In this document: piece by piece, positions 6,922 to 13,750 of the stretch | Position numbering within the stretch: the first letter of the stretch is position 1 | Layout of the letters: every line of letters starts with the position of its first letter | Position numbers and translations under genes: made by a program | Origin: Candidatus Zixiibacteriota bacterium | GTDB lineage: Bacteria; Zixibacteria; MSB-5A5; GN15; FEB-12 | Direction of reading: 5' to 3' | NCBI GenBank assembly: GCA_016213305.1 | Contig: JACRAV010000098.1 | Span: forward strand, 1-16,525 | DNA length: 16,525 nucleotides | The notes under the pieces: generated by a model | Told to the model about the DNA's origin: nothing | What the model saw: only the letters and a program-made list of their open reading frames with translations | Database searches by the model: none

Positions 6922-8295
6922 TCACACCGGGCGGGTCTTCCATTTGCCCCGTGAGAACCAGAAAGCCAGCACCGCCGCCTTGACGAAAGTGGTTATAGTT
7001 AGTGTCCACCAGACGCCGTTTAGGCCAAGCCCGGCCGGAAAAGCCAAAAAATAGGCAAGCGGAATGCGGATCACAGCTCCCGGAAGCAGGACTATCATCG
7101 GCGGCATCGTATCGCCGGCGCCGCTAAACGACCCCTCAAGGACAATCTCGATTGCCATCACGGTCTGCGAGAGACCAAGTATGATCAGGTAATCGTGCGC
7201 CATGTGCCGGACCTGCGGATCAGGCGTGAAGATGGCCGCAATCAGATTGGGTATCGAAATGAGCAGTATCGATGTCGCCAGTGTCGCGGCCACCGCCAGG
7301 CCGGTTGCAATCCAGGCGCCCCGTGCCGCCCGGTCGGGCTGTTGTGCGCCGAGATTTTGGCCGACCATCGTCGAAGCGGCCACCGAAAACCCCAGACAGG
7401 TCAGGTACGACAGCGATTCCATTCGATTACCGATGCCCATGGCGGCCCCGGCGGCATCGCCGAACCGATGGACAATGGAAACAAGAAACCAGTACACCGC
7501 CACAAAGGCCAACTGCTGGACAGTAATCGGCAGACCGATGCGCGATATACGCCGAATCTCCGGCCAGTCAATTTTCGGCGTAAGCGGTTTCGGAATTGAA
7601 AAACCGGCTTTCCCCTTGTTCATGGCACGCCAGATAAGGACCGTGCCAATTCCCAGAGAAATGGCCGTGGCAAGACTGGCGCCCGCAACCTCAAGGCGCG
7701 GGATGAACCCCCACCCGAAAATGAGGATCGGATCGAGAACCATGTTGGCAACCACCACCACAATGCCTACGAACGTGGGTGTGCGGGTATTCCCCGACGC
7801 CCGAAACACCGCGTACACTGTCTCGGACAGGGACGAAAACAGATTAGCGGCGAAGAATATTCGGATATACGGAATAGCGTGGCGGGTCGTCTCCGGACTT
7901 GTTGACATGAAATTCAGGAGCCATGGAGTCAATAGGAGTCCCGCTACGGCATAGGTCGCCGATAGCATGACGGCATAGAGAATCGCCTGTCTGCTGGTGT
8001 GACGGGCCGATTCGACGTCCCCCGCCCCGACTGCCCGCGATACGATCGCCGCCACACCGATGACAATAATGCTCTGCGAGGCATAAACCGTCCAGATGAC
8101 CACCATTGCGGTCGTGATCGCGTCCTGTGCGGCCGGGCCAAGCCGTCCCACCCAAAACAGGTTGATTACCGACAGCGAGAACTGCATCAACTGGCCCATC
8201 ACCACCGGAATCGCCAGCGACCATACGGTGCGCGCGATCGGCCCGGAGATGATCGGGTTATCGGATAAAGCGTCTGTCTTTCCCGGTTGAGTCAA
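6922..8295 (-). CDS. MATE-family multidrug/sodium antiporter
   Basis: A 457-residue polytopic inner-membrane protein with two repeated MatE halves and about twelve hydrophobic segments. The first half opens with IARTVWSLAIPVVMGQLMQ and NLFWVGRLGP, the usual TM1-TM2 pattern; NTRTPTFVGIVVVVANMVLDP and VAGASLATA mark the end of the first half. The second half has GLPITVQQL, an MGIGNRMESLSY segment, MVGQNLGAQ and FSGAGDTMPPM. These proteins export cationic drugs or metabolites using Na+ or H+; substrate is not predictable. The frame is open back to 8478, overlapping aroQ, but the TTG at 8295 (first residues MTQPGKTDALSDNP) is preceded by AAAAGGAG and gives the normal family length. It follows aroQ by 101 bp, the largest gap in the window, so it may begin a separate transcription unit. 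Shikimate-pathway context does not by itself assign it a substrate. Confidence 0.9.
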   Translation of the reverse strand: MTQPGKTDALSDNPIISGPIARTVWSLAIPVVMGQLMQFSLSVINLFWVGRLGPAAQDAITTAMVVIWTVYASQSIIVIGVAAIVSRAVGAGDVESARHTSRQAILYAVMLSATYAVAGLLLTPWLLNFMSTSPETTRHAIPYIRIFFAANLFSSLSETVYAVFRASGNTRTPTFVGIVVVVANMVLDPILIFGWGFIPRLEVAGASLATAISLGIGTVLIWRAMNKGKAGFSIPKPLTPKIDWPEIRRISRIGLPITVQQLAFVAVYWFLVSIVHRFGDAAGAAMGIGNRMESLSYLTCLGFSVAASTMVGQNLGAQQPDRAARGAWIATGLAVAATLATSILLISIPNLIAAIFTPDPQVRHMAHDYLIILGLSQTVMAIEIVLEGSFSGAGDTMPPMIVLLPGAVIRIPLAYFLAFPAGLGLNGVWWTLTITTFVKAAVLAFWFSRGKWKTRPV

Positions 8296-8396
8296 AAAGC
8301 TCCTTTTCGCATCAATCAACTGGCGAACAAGAGTATGGATTCCGACGGCGGAAGGCAAGATGGATATGCGAAATGTGACGACCCGGGGCCCGTTGT
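8296..8396 (-). other. 101-bp intergenic gap between aroQ and the MATE gene
   Basis: This is the longest gene-free stretch in the window. It contains the Shine-Dalgarno of the MATE gene. A GC-rich GGGCCCCGGG lies just after the aroQ stop, but it lacks a proper stem and a following T-run, so I do not call a terminator. A TTGCCT with poor downstream -10 options is the only promoter-like signal. Whether the aro transcript ends here cannot be told from sequence. Confidence 0.5.
8300..8307 (-). promoter_or_regulatory. Ribosome binding site deciding the MATE TTG start
   Basis: AAAAGGAG on the minus strand ends 4 bases before the TTG at 8295. It is the strongest Shine-Dalgarno in the window and the reason to reject the 61-codon N-terminal extension that would run into aroQ. 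Confidence 0.6.
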
Positions 8397-8834
8397 TCAG
8401 CCCCGGAGATGATCGGCAAACCACCGCAGAGCAAGACGGTACCCGTCCAGACCCAGTCCGACAATCTGCCCCACACAAAGGGGCGCGATGACCGAGGTGT
8501 GCCGGAATTCCTCACGGGCGAAGACATTGGAGATATGCACCTCAATAGTCGGAATCCCAACACTCTTGAGGACCTCCGGCAATGATTGGCTATAGTGAGA
8601 GAGAGCGGCCGCGTTGATTATCATCCCGGATGAATTGGGGGCTTCATTGCGAATGAAATCGACAATCGCCGCCTCATCGTTTGACTGAAAGAAGGCAACC
8701 TGTAGCCCAAGGTCACGGGCGGTATCCGAAACCTCTCGTTCGAGGTCCTGGAGTGTCTTATGGCCGTAGATTTCCGGCTGGCGAATGCCCAGACGGTCCA
8801 GGTTCGGTCCGTTCACTATCAGAATCCGAGCCAT
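8397..8834 (-). CDS. aroQ: Type II 3-dehydroquinate dehydratase
   Basis: A 145-residue enzyme that removes water from 3-dehydroquinate to give 3-dehydroshikimate, step 3 of the shikimate pathway, as a dodecamer in the type II family. The active-site set known from the M. tuberculosis enzyme is present, each shifted by one residue: Arg18 and Tyr23 in the lid (NGPNLDRLGIRQPEIYG), Asn74, His80, catalytic His100 in EVHIS with Ser102, and Arg107/Arg111 in AREEFRHTS. CVGQIVGLGLDGY (120-132) closes the domain. Two segments differ from common family wording: QSNDEA where QSNHEG is usual, and NAAALSH where NPxAxTH or NPGGLTH is usual. The ATG at 8834 is chosen over an upstream in-frame start at 8858 because GAGGAG sits 6 bases before it and the stop of aroB is 1 bp upstream. 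It is the last gene of the aro block. Confidence 0.95.
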   Translation of the reverse strand: MARILIVNGPNLDRLGIRQPEIYGHKTLQDLEREVSDTARDLGLQVAFFQSNDEAAIVDFIRNEAPNSSGMIINAAALSHYSQSLPEVLKSVGIPTIEVHISNVFAREEFRHTSVIAPLCVGQIVGLGLDGYRLALRWFADHLRG

Positions 8835-8835
8835 C

Positions 8836-9951
8836 CTACACTCCTCGATTGCTATCAATCATCGCCTGTACCGCCTGTCGAATGGTGCCGACCGGCACAC
8901 CCGATGTGATAGTCGGCTCTCCGGGACGTTTCAGGAGCACAAACTGCAGTCCCCGACTATCGCGCTTTTTGTCGAGGTGCATTGCCGCCATTATATCGTC
9001 GGGGTCGAGATGCACCCGCGGGAGCTGGGCGCACAGAGACACGACAAGACTCTTGAAGGGCTTCAGCGAAGTCCTCCCCGGCAGTCGCAACCGCTCTCCC
9101 AATTCGAGCGCCCCAAGCATGCCCAGAATGACGGCTTCGCCATGAACAAGGCGACTGAACCCCAGACTCCGCTCTACCGCATGACCGAAGGTGTGGCCAT
9201 AATTGAGCCATTGGCGAACACCCTGATCGCGTTCATCCCGTTCCACTATATCGGCCTTGAACCGGATACACGGCTCTATCAGCCCCTGCAGATCTTCGAC
9301 GACAAACGGTTGCCCCTCCGCAAGAGTCTCAATCGTGTCCCCCAGAAGTCGTCCGCCGGCCAGTCCGGCTGTTTTGACGATTTCTCCCAGTCCGTTGCGC
9401 AATTGCGTCTGATCGAGTGTGGCGAGCCATTTCAAATCGGACACGACAAATTCCGGCGGCCAGAAGGCGCCGATCAAATTCTTTCCGCGCGGATGATTGA
9501 TGCCCGTCTTTCCGCCGATCGAGGCATCCACCACGCTCAACAGCGTTGTTGAACAAGTCCCCCATCGCACGCCGCGAAGAACGGTGGCGGCGGCATACCC
9601 GACCACGTCGCTGGTGACCCCCCCGCCGCAGGCAAGAATCAGATCATGCCGAGCTATCTGCTGTTTAAGGAACAGGTCATGCAACTGGGCCACTGTTTCC
9701 GCGGACTTGGTTTGTTCACCGGACGGGATGATTGTCGAGACCAGCGGCCGGCCGGACTTTCTTATCGCCCGCTCGATCGAAGTCCCGTGCAGCGAGTACA
9801 GAATGGCGTCGAACACCGCGAAGACGCTACCCCCGTGGGCGGATCGCCGGACAGCGGCCGCCAACCGCCGTTCCACACCCCGTCCCACCGTCACTGAGTA
9901 ATTTCCTCGCGACGACTTGACCTCTACGGAAATTCTACGAGACATGCTCAT
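8836..9951 (-). CDS. aroB: 3-dehydroquinate synthase
   Basis: A 371-residue NAD+- and metal-dependent enzyme converting DAHP to 3-dehydroquinate, step 2 of the pathway. Visible motifs: SGEQTKS (77-83), the nucleotide-binding GGGVTSDVVGYAAAT (109-123), TTLLSVVDASIGGKTGIN (135-152), NLIGAFWPP (158-166), GLGEIVK with metal ligand Glu190 and Lys193, LNYGHTFGHAVE with His253 (ligand) and His257, and HGEAV with ligand His270. All three metal ligands expected from the family are there. The NAD loop reads TSD where GGGV-x-GD is usual, a Gly-to-Ser change next to the conserved Asp. The start ATG at 9951 overlaps the end of aroK by 17 bp; a second ATG two codons later (9945) is equally possible, with GAGAGG upstream of both. 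The stop lies 1 bp before aroQ. Confidence 0.95.
   Translation of the reverse strand: MSMSRRISVEVKSSRGNYSVTVGRGVERRLAAAVRRSAHGGSVFAVFDAILYSLHGTSIERAIRKSGRPLVSTIIPSGEQTKSAETVAQLHDLFLKQQIARHDLILACGGGVTSDVVGYAAATVLRGVRWGTCSTTLLSVVDASIGGKTGINHPRGKNLIGAFWPPEFVVSDLKWLATLDQTQLRNGLGEIVKTAGLAGGRLLGDTIETLAEGQPFVVEDLQGLIEPCIRFKADIVERDERDQGVRQWLNYGHTFGHAVERSLGFSRLVHGEAVILGMLGALELGERLRLPGRTSLKPFKSLVVSLCAQLPRVHLDPDDIMAAMHLDKKRDSRGLQFVLLKRPGEPTITSGVPVGTIRQAVQAMIDSNRGV
8841..8846 (-). promoter_or_regulatory. Ribosome binding site of aroQ inside the 3' end of aroB
   Basis: GAGGAG on the minus strand encodes part of the last residues of AroB (Arg-Gly-Val) and lies 6 bases before the aroQ ATG at 8834. It fixes the aroQ start and suggests that ribosomes finishing aroB load onto aroQ. 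Confidence 0.6.
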
Positions 9952-10459
9952 GTACCTCTCGCGCCACCTCCTGCGGCGACTTTCCCGTCACACTGATACG
10001 CAAATCGCATATCCTATAATAGCGAATTCGCGCGGCCAGGAGCTTTCCAATCCGACGTTTCATTTCTACTCCTGATGTCGCTTTCAACAGCGGGCGGGCG
10101 GTGGCCCGCCGAAGTCGGCGGTACAACTCCGCCCGGGAACAGCTCAGGTACACGGTCTGACCCTGTTGTTGAATTACCGCACGGTTGGCCGCATTCAACA
10201 GTGTTCCTCCACCCAGTGCGATCACCGCATTTCTCCGACCTTTCTTGCAAAGCGCCTTCAAAGTCGCTGTTTCGCATCGGCGAAAGGCCCGTTCCCCCTC
10301 CCCGGCGAAAATGGATGCTACCGAGCGACCGGCACTCTTCACGATTGCGTCATCCAGATCATGAAATTCCCATTTCAGCCGCCGGGCCAGGAGTCTCCCC
10401 ACGGTCGTCTTGCCGGAACCGGCAAATCCGGCCAGGAAAATGATTGTCGGTTTCGGCAC
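9935..10459 (-). CDS. aroK: Shikimate kinase
   Basis: A 174-residue P-loop kinase that phosphorylates shikimate at the 3-hydroxyl, step 5 of the pathway. Visible: Walker A GFAGSGKTT (11-19); DLDD with Asp34 and Asp36 for Mg2+/shikimate binding; the GEGERAFRRCE segment with Arg60; the GGG shikimate loop (83-85, ALGGGTLL); and the lid arginine in ARPLL (Arg122). The open frame extends 33 codons further upstream into aroE, but the GTG at 10459 immediately precedes the conserved first strand (PKPTIIFLAGFAG), gives the normal family length, and has GAGGGAG 8 bases upstream. It lies 13 bp after the aroE stop and overlaps aroB by 17 bp. The Ala in GFAGSGKTT replaces the more usual Met (GFMGSGK), a tolerated position. 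Confidence 0.94.
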   Translation of the reverse strand: MPKPTIIFLAGFAGSGKTTVGRLLARRLKWEFHDLDDAIVKSAGRSVASIFAGEGERAFRRCETATLKALCKKGRRNAVIALGGGTLLNAANRAVIQQQGQTVYLSCSRAELYRRLRRATARPLLKATSGVEMKRRIGKLLAARIRYYRICDLRISVTGKSPQEVAREVHEHVS

Positions 10460-10467
10460 GACGGGGT

Positions 10468-10474
10468 CTCCCTC
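10468..10474 (-). promoter_or_regulatory. Ribosome binding site deciding the aroK GTG start
   Basis: GAGGGAG on the minus strand begins within the TGA stop of aroE and ends 8 bases before the GTG at 10459. It supports that start over the in-frame extension reaching 10558. Confidence 0.6.
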
Positions 10475-11336
10475 AGGCCGACGGAAATATGATCCGGTCG
10501 CCGAACACGGCTCTATAGATTTCGACAAACGGCATTTGCTGGTCGGTCCAGATGGCAAACGATCGGATTGCCTGCGCGACCAGCATGGCCGAGCCGTCGA
10601 GGGCGGTCATACCGCGCTCGCGGGCCTGTGCCACCAGCTGGTTACCATCATTGTAGTTGAGGTCGTAATACAACTTTCCGGACGACATAACAAGCGATGC
10701 CGGGAGCGGCGATTCGTTCGGGTGATGCCATCCCCCCAGCGGGGTGCAATTCACGATAATATCAAAATCCGCCGTCTGGGCATTGCCGAACGAGGAGGAA
10801 ACTTCAGTCGCAATTCTGGCTCGTTCCAGACGCGGCTCCATGGCTTTCCGGAATTCCGCAAGTCTCTCAGCGGAGCGCCCCAGAACTGTTAAGTCACGAA
10901 CCCCGAAATCATGACAAAGGGAATACGCCACCGCTCGCGCGGCCCCTCCGCATCCGGCGATCAGCGCCTTGCCGCCGATAGCGCGTCTTCCCAGCTTGAT
11001 CAAGGGACAGCCAAAGCCGTGGCAGTCCGTATTGTATCCGTACAAACTGGTGCCTTCGACCGCGATCGAATTGACCGCTCCGACCTTCTGAGCAACCGGA
11101 TCAAGGTCGTCCAGCGACCCGACAATTTCCTGCTTGTACGGGATGGTGACCGCAAACCCCCTGATCCCCTCAAGCACCAGTTGATTGAGCGAGCCACGGA
11201 CATCGTCCCGTTTCAGGGAAACTATCTCAAAGCGACCCTCACGGCCAATAGCGCGAAACATCGCCTGGAAAATGTCCGGTGATTTGGAGTAGCGGACGTC
11301 GTCGCCGATCAAGGCAAAGTGAAGCCCGTTCCTCAT
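10473..11336 (-). CDS. aroE: Shikimate dehydrogenase (NADP+)
   Basis: A 287-residue enzyme reducing 3-dehydroshikimate to shikimate, step 4 of the pathway. The substrate-binding half shows SKSP (Ser17, Ser19), VTIPYKQ with catalytic Lys68, AVNSI with Asn89 and YNTDCHGF with catalytic Asp104. The Rossmann half has GCGGAARAV (128-136), NCTPLG (196-201), YYDLNYN with Tyr228 and a final G-SAMLVAQ helix with Gln255. The NADP-selecting NRT motif of classic AroE reads GRS here (153-155), keeping the Arg that contacts the 2'-phosphate. Length and motifs fit AroE rather than the YdiB or SdhL branches. The ATG overlaps the aroA stop as ATGA, with CAGGT as a weak ribosome site. The aroK gene follows after 13 bp. 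Confidence 0.95.
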   Translation of the reverse strand: MRNGLHFALIGDDVRYSKSPDIFQAMFRAIGREGRFEIVSLKRDDVRGSLNQLVLEGIRGFAVTIPYKQEIVGSLDDLDPVAQKVGAVNSIAVEGTSLYGYNTDCHGFGCPLIKLGRRAIGGKALIAGCGGAARAVAYSLCHDFGVRDLTVLGRSAERLAEFRKAMEPRLERARIATEVSSSFGNAQTADFDIIVNCTPLGGWHHPNESPLPASLVMSSGKLYYDLNYNDGNQLVAQARERGMTALDGSAMLVAQAIRSFAIWTDQQMPFVEIYRAVFGDRIIFPSA

Positions 11337-12676
11337 GCGCTTACCTGCCCAAGCAGATCGAAGAAGTTCGGGCAGGATACGGACACGATTTCGGGTGTAT
11401 CAAGAGTTGACGGTCCCACAGCCGCCAGCGCCGCCACGGCAAAGGCCATGGCGATGCGATGATCCCCGAATGCGGCCAGATCGGCTCCGGCCAGCTCTTT
11501 GGCTCCTTCAATGGCGAGACCATCTTCCAAAAGCCCGCACTTTACCCCCATCCGATTTAGATTTTCTGCGATAGCCGCGATTCGATCCGATTCCTTGGCG
11601 CGAAGCTCCGAGGCATCCCTTATCAGAGTCGTGCCCTCGGCCAGCGCCGCCATGACCGCAACTACCGGAATCTCGTCGATCAAATCAACCGTGCGGTCGC
11701 CGCTGATCTTTCTCGCCTTGAGCGGGCCGCCGGTGACGGTCACCGAACCGCGCGCCTCGCCCGAAACGATCGTTTTGTTCTCGATGGTTACCTTGCAATT
11801 TATCGCCTTCAGATGTTCTAGAATTCCCAGGCGGGTCGGATTGAGGCCGCAATTTGTCACTGTGACCGTGCCGCCGGAGATGGCGGCGGCGGCGAAGAAG
11901 AAGGCGGCGGTCGAAATGTCGCCGGGGATATCAATCTCCCCTCCCACGATTCTCGCGCGGGAAGCCAGGGTGATTTCCCGCTTGAACGTTTCCGGCATGA
12001 CCATTCGCGTCTTGCGCGGGTCATGTGGATCGGGTGTGGGGACCGGCTTGATATCCCGGACCGAGATCCCCTCGCCAGCGGCACCCAGCATGATCTCGGT
12101 ATGATCCCGGGTAACCGAATCTTCGAGAATCCTCACCGAACAACCGGAGGCGACTCCGGCCAGCAAGAGCGCGGATTTCACCTGAGCCGAGGCCACCGGC
12201 ATCCGATACTCAAACGGCAGGAGACGATGCCCGTGAATGCGCAGAGGGAGGTGACCGTCGGTATCCGTAATCTCCGCCCCCATTCGGATCAACGGCTCCG
12301 CCACCCGTTTCATCGGCCTTCTGGACAGCGAGTCGTCACCGGTGATGGTGGCCGACAGTCCGCTTCCCGCGATGATTCCCGCCAGCAGGCGGGCGCTGGT
12401 TCCGGAATTGCCGCAATAGATTGCCGCATTTCCCTTGAGCGTTCTCTTCTCCGGAGGTGTAAAGGTAACCGAAGTCCCGGCATGTTCAATCGCGACACCG
12501 AATTCCCTGGCGACGGCAATCGACGTCAGGCAATCATCGCCCGCAGGGTAATTGTGCGCCACGATCGGCCCCGAGGAGAGAATCGACAACAGCGCGGCCC
12601 GGTGCGCGATCGACTTGTCTCCGGGCAGAGAAATCGTTCCGCCGATTTTCCTGGACGGTTTGATAGTCTTCTTCAC
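11333..12676 (-). CDS. aroA: 3-phosphoshikimate 1-carboxyvinyltransferase (EPSP synthase), class II type
   Basis: A 447-residue two-domain enzyme joining shikimate-3-phosphate and phosphoenolpyruvate to give EPSP, step 6 of the pathway. Visible: PGDKSIAHR (18-26), GNSGTSARLLAG (89-100), SLSRRPMKRV (116-125), ASAQVKSALLLAG (162-174), TRDHTE (189-194), PGDISTAAFF (251-260), DEIPVVAV (334-341), LRAKESDRI (358-366) and FGDHRIAMA (403-411). Key residues Lys21, Asp334, Glu362 and Arg407 are present. GDKS, SAQVK, RDHTE and NPTR (279-282) are the four signatures of class II enzymes. The position matching E. coli Gly96 is Gly92. Residues about 203-245 form a proline- and charge-rich stretch that looks roughly 20 residues longer than usual. 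The GTG start overlaps the DAHP synthase stop (GTGA) with AGGA 7 bases upstream. Confidence 0.95.
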   Translation of the reverse strand: MKKTIKPSRKIGGTISLPGDKSIAHRAALLSILSSGPIVAHNYPAGDDCLTSIAVAREFGVAIEHAGTSVTFTPPEKRTLKGNAAIYCGNSGTSARLLAGIIAGSGLSATITGDDSLSRRPMKRVAEPLIRMGAEITDTDGHLPLRIHGHRLLPFEYRMPVASAQVKSALLLAGVASGCSVRILEDSVTRDHTEIMLGAAGEGISVRDIKPVPTPDPHDPRKTRMVMPETFKREITLASRARIVGGEIDIPGDISTAAFFFAAAAISGGTVTVTNCGLNPTRLGILEHLKAINCKVTIENKTIVSGEARGSVTVTGGPLKARKISGDRTVDLIDEIPVVAVMAALAEGTTLIRDASELRAKESDRIAAIAENLNRMGVKCGLLEDGLAIEGAKELAGADLAAFGDHRIAMAFAVAALAAVGPSTLDTPEIVSVSCPNFFDLLGQVSA

Positions 12677-13731
12677 CCGATCGTCCTGTCCATAGCCAGA
12701 GCCAGTTTGCGCAGTTGTTGCATGAGTAGTTCGAACTCGAGTGGAGTAATCGCCTGCTGGCCATCGGACAGGGCCGACTCCGGACTGTGATGCACCTCGA
12801 CCATCAGCCCGTCGGCTCCCGCGGCGAAAGCGGCCCGCGCCATCGGTAGAACCTTGTCCCTCCGGCCGGTGCCGTGGCTCGGATCGGCGAGAATCGGAAG
12901 ATGACTCATGCGCTTCACCGCCGGTATGGCCGCCAGATCAAGCGTGTTGCGGGTGTGCTCGGCCAGCGTTCTGATGCCGCGTTCGCAAAGCGCCACCCGG
13001 CTGTTCCCTTCAACCATGATGTACTCGGCGGCCATCAGCAGTTCCTCAAGCGTGGCCGACATCCCGCGCTTGAGCAGGACCGGTTTGTTGATACGTCCAA
13101 CTCTTTTGAGCAGAGAGTAATTTTGCATGTTGCGCGCCCCGATCTGGATCATGTCGGCATACTCGGCTACCAGATCGACCATTTCGGTGTCAATGGCTTC
13201 GGTTACGATGCGCAGTCCGAAACGGGATCGGACTTCGGCCAATATCTCCAGTCCCGGCTTCCCCAGTCCCTGAAAACTGTACGGCGAGGTGCGCGGTTTG
13301 AACGCCCCGCCGCGAAACAGCCGCACGCCGGCATCGGCCATCTGCGAGGCGATCTCCATCGTCTGCTCTCGCGATTCGACCGAACAGGGTCCGCCGATAA
13401 CCACAAATGATTCGCCGCCCAGCTTGACGCCATTGACATCGACCACCGTGTTCTCGGGATGAAACTCCCGGCTGGCCAGTTTGTACGGCTGGGTAATCTG
13501 GATGATGTCGCGCACCCCGGCCAGCGCCAGCAGATGATCCGAATCGACCCGCGACTTGCTCCCGGTTATGCCGATGGCTGTCTGGTGCGGACCGGGAATC
13601 GGGTGCGGCACAAGACCCATCTTTTGAATCTCGGCACAGACGCGGTTCACCATGTCGGGGGTGGCGGTCCCCTCCATCACGACAAGCAACTGGGTTTCCT
13701 GATCGTCGGATAAGTGCAACGGCGTTTCCAT
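12673..13731 (-). CDS. DAHP synthase (3-deoxy-7-phosphoheptulonate synthase), type I-beta with N-terminal regulatory domain
   Basis: A 352-residue enzyme condensing phosphoenolpyruvate and erythrose-4-phosphate, the committed step of aromatic synthesis. Residues about 13-80 form a ferredoxin-like domain (LLVVMEGTATPDMVNRV... then GVRDIIQI), which in the Thermotoga maritima enzyme binds Tyr/Phe for feedback control. The TIM barrel shows GGPCSVES (113-120), FRGGAFKPRTSPYSFQG (139-155), IGARNMQNYSLLK (197-209), LKRG (220-223), CERGIRT (249-255), DPSHGTG (283-289), EVHHSPE (312-318) and SDGQQ (322-326). The metal ligands Cys116, His286, Glu312 and Asp323 are all present, each at an offset of 14 from the Thermotoga enzyme as I recall its numbering. 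No chorismate mutase domain is fused. I start at the ATG at 13731 (METPLHL); a TTG two codons upstream is possible. AGGA lies 10 bases before. It follows argS by 19 bp and overlaps aroA by 4. Confidence 0.95.
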   Translation of the reverse strand: METPLHLSDDQETQLLVVMEGTATPDMVNRVCAEIQKMGLVPHPIPGPHQTAIGITGSKSRVDSDHLLALAGVRDIIQITQPYKLASREFHPENTVVDVNGVKLGGESFVVIGGPCSVESREQTMEIASQMADAGVRLFRGGAFKPRTSPYSFQGLGKPGLEILAEVRSRFGLRIVTEAIDTEMVDLVAEYADMIQIGARNMQNYSLLKRVGRINKPVLLKRGMSATLEELLMAAEYIMVEGNSRVALCERGIRTLAEHTRNTLDLAAIPAVKRMSHLPILADPSHGTGRRDKVLPMARAAFAAGADGLMVEVHHSPESALSDGQQAITPLEFELLMQQLRKLALAMDRTIG

Positions 13732-13750
13732 ATCCAAGTGATCCTGTGTT

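Noticed and set aside
7202..7954. A 250-residue plus-strand open frame opposite the MATE gene.
   Set aside because: The opposite strand encodes a clear twelve-helix transporter. The shadow translation is rich in Arg, Pro and Ser and resembles no family.
8296..8478. A 61-codon N-terminal extension of the MATE protein.
   Set aside because: It begins with TTG inside aroQ, has no hydrophobic or family-like content, and is made unnecessary by the strong ribosome site before the TTG at 8295.
8785..9552. A 255-residue plus-strand open frame opposite aroB and the start of aroQ.
   Set aside because: It crosses two real genes and has no motif or ribosome site of note.
11499..12790. Two long plus-strand open frames (11499-12104 and 12023-12790) opposite aroA and the end of the DAHP synthase gene.
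   Set aside because: They lie wholly antisense to well-supported enzymes, have arginine/serine-rich low-information translations, no recognisable motif and no spacing of their own. They are frame shadows of GC-rich coding DNA.
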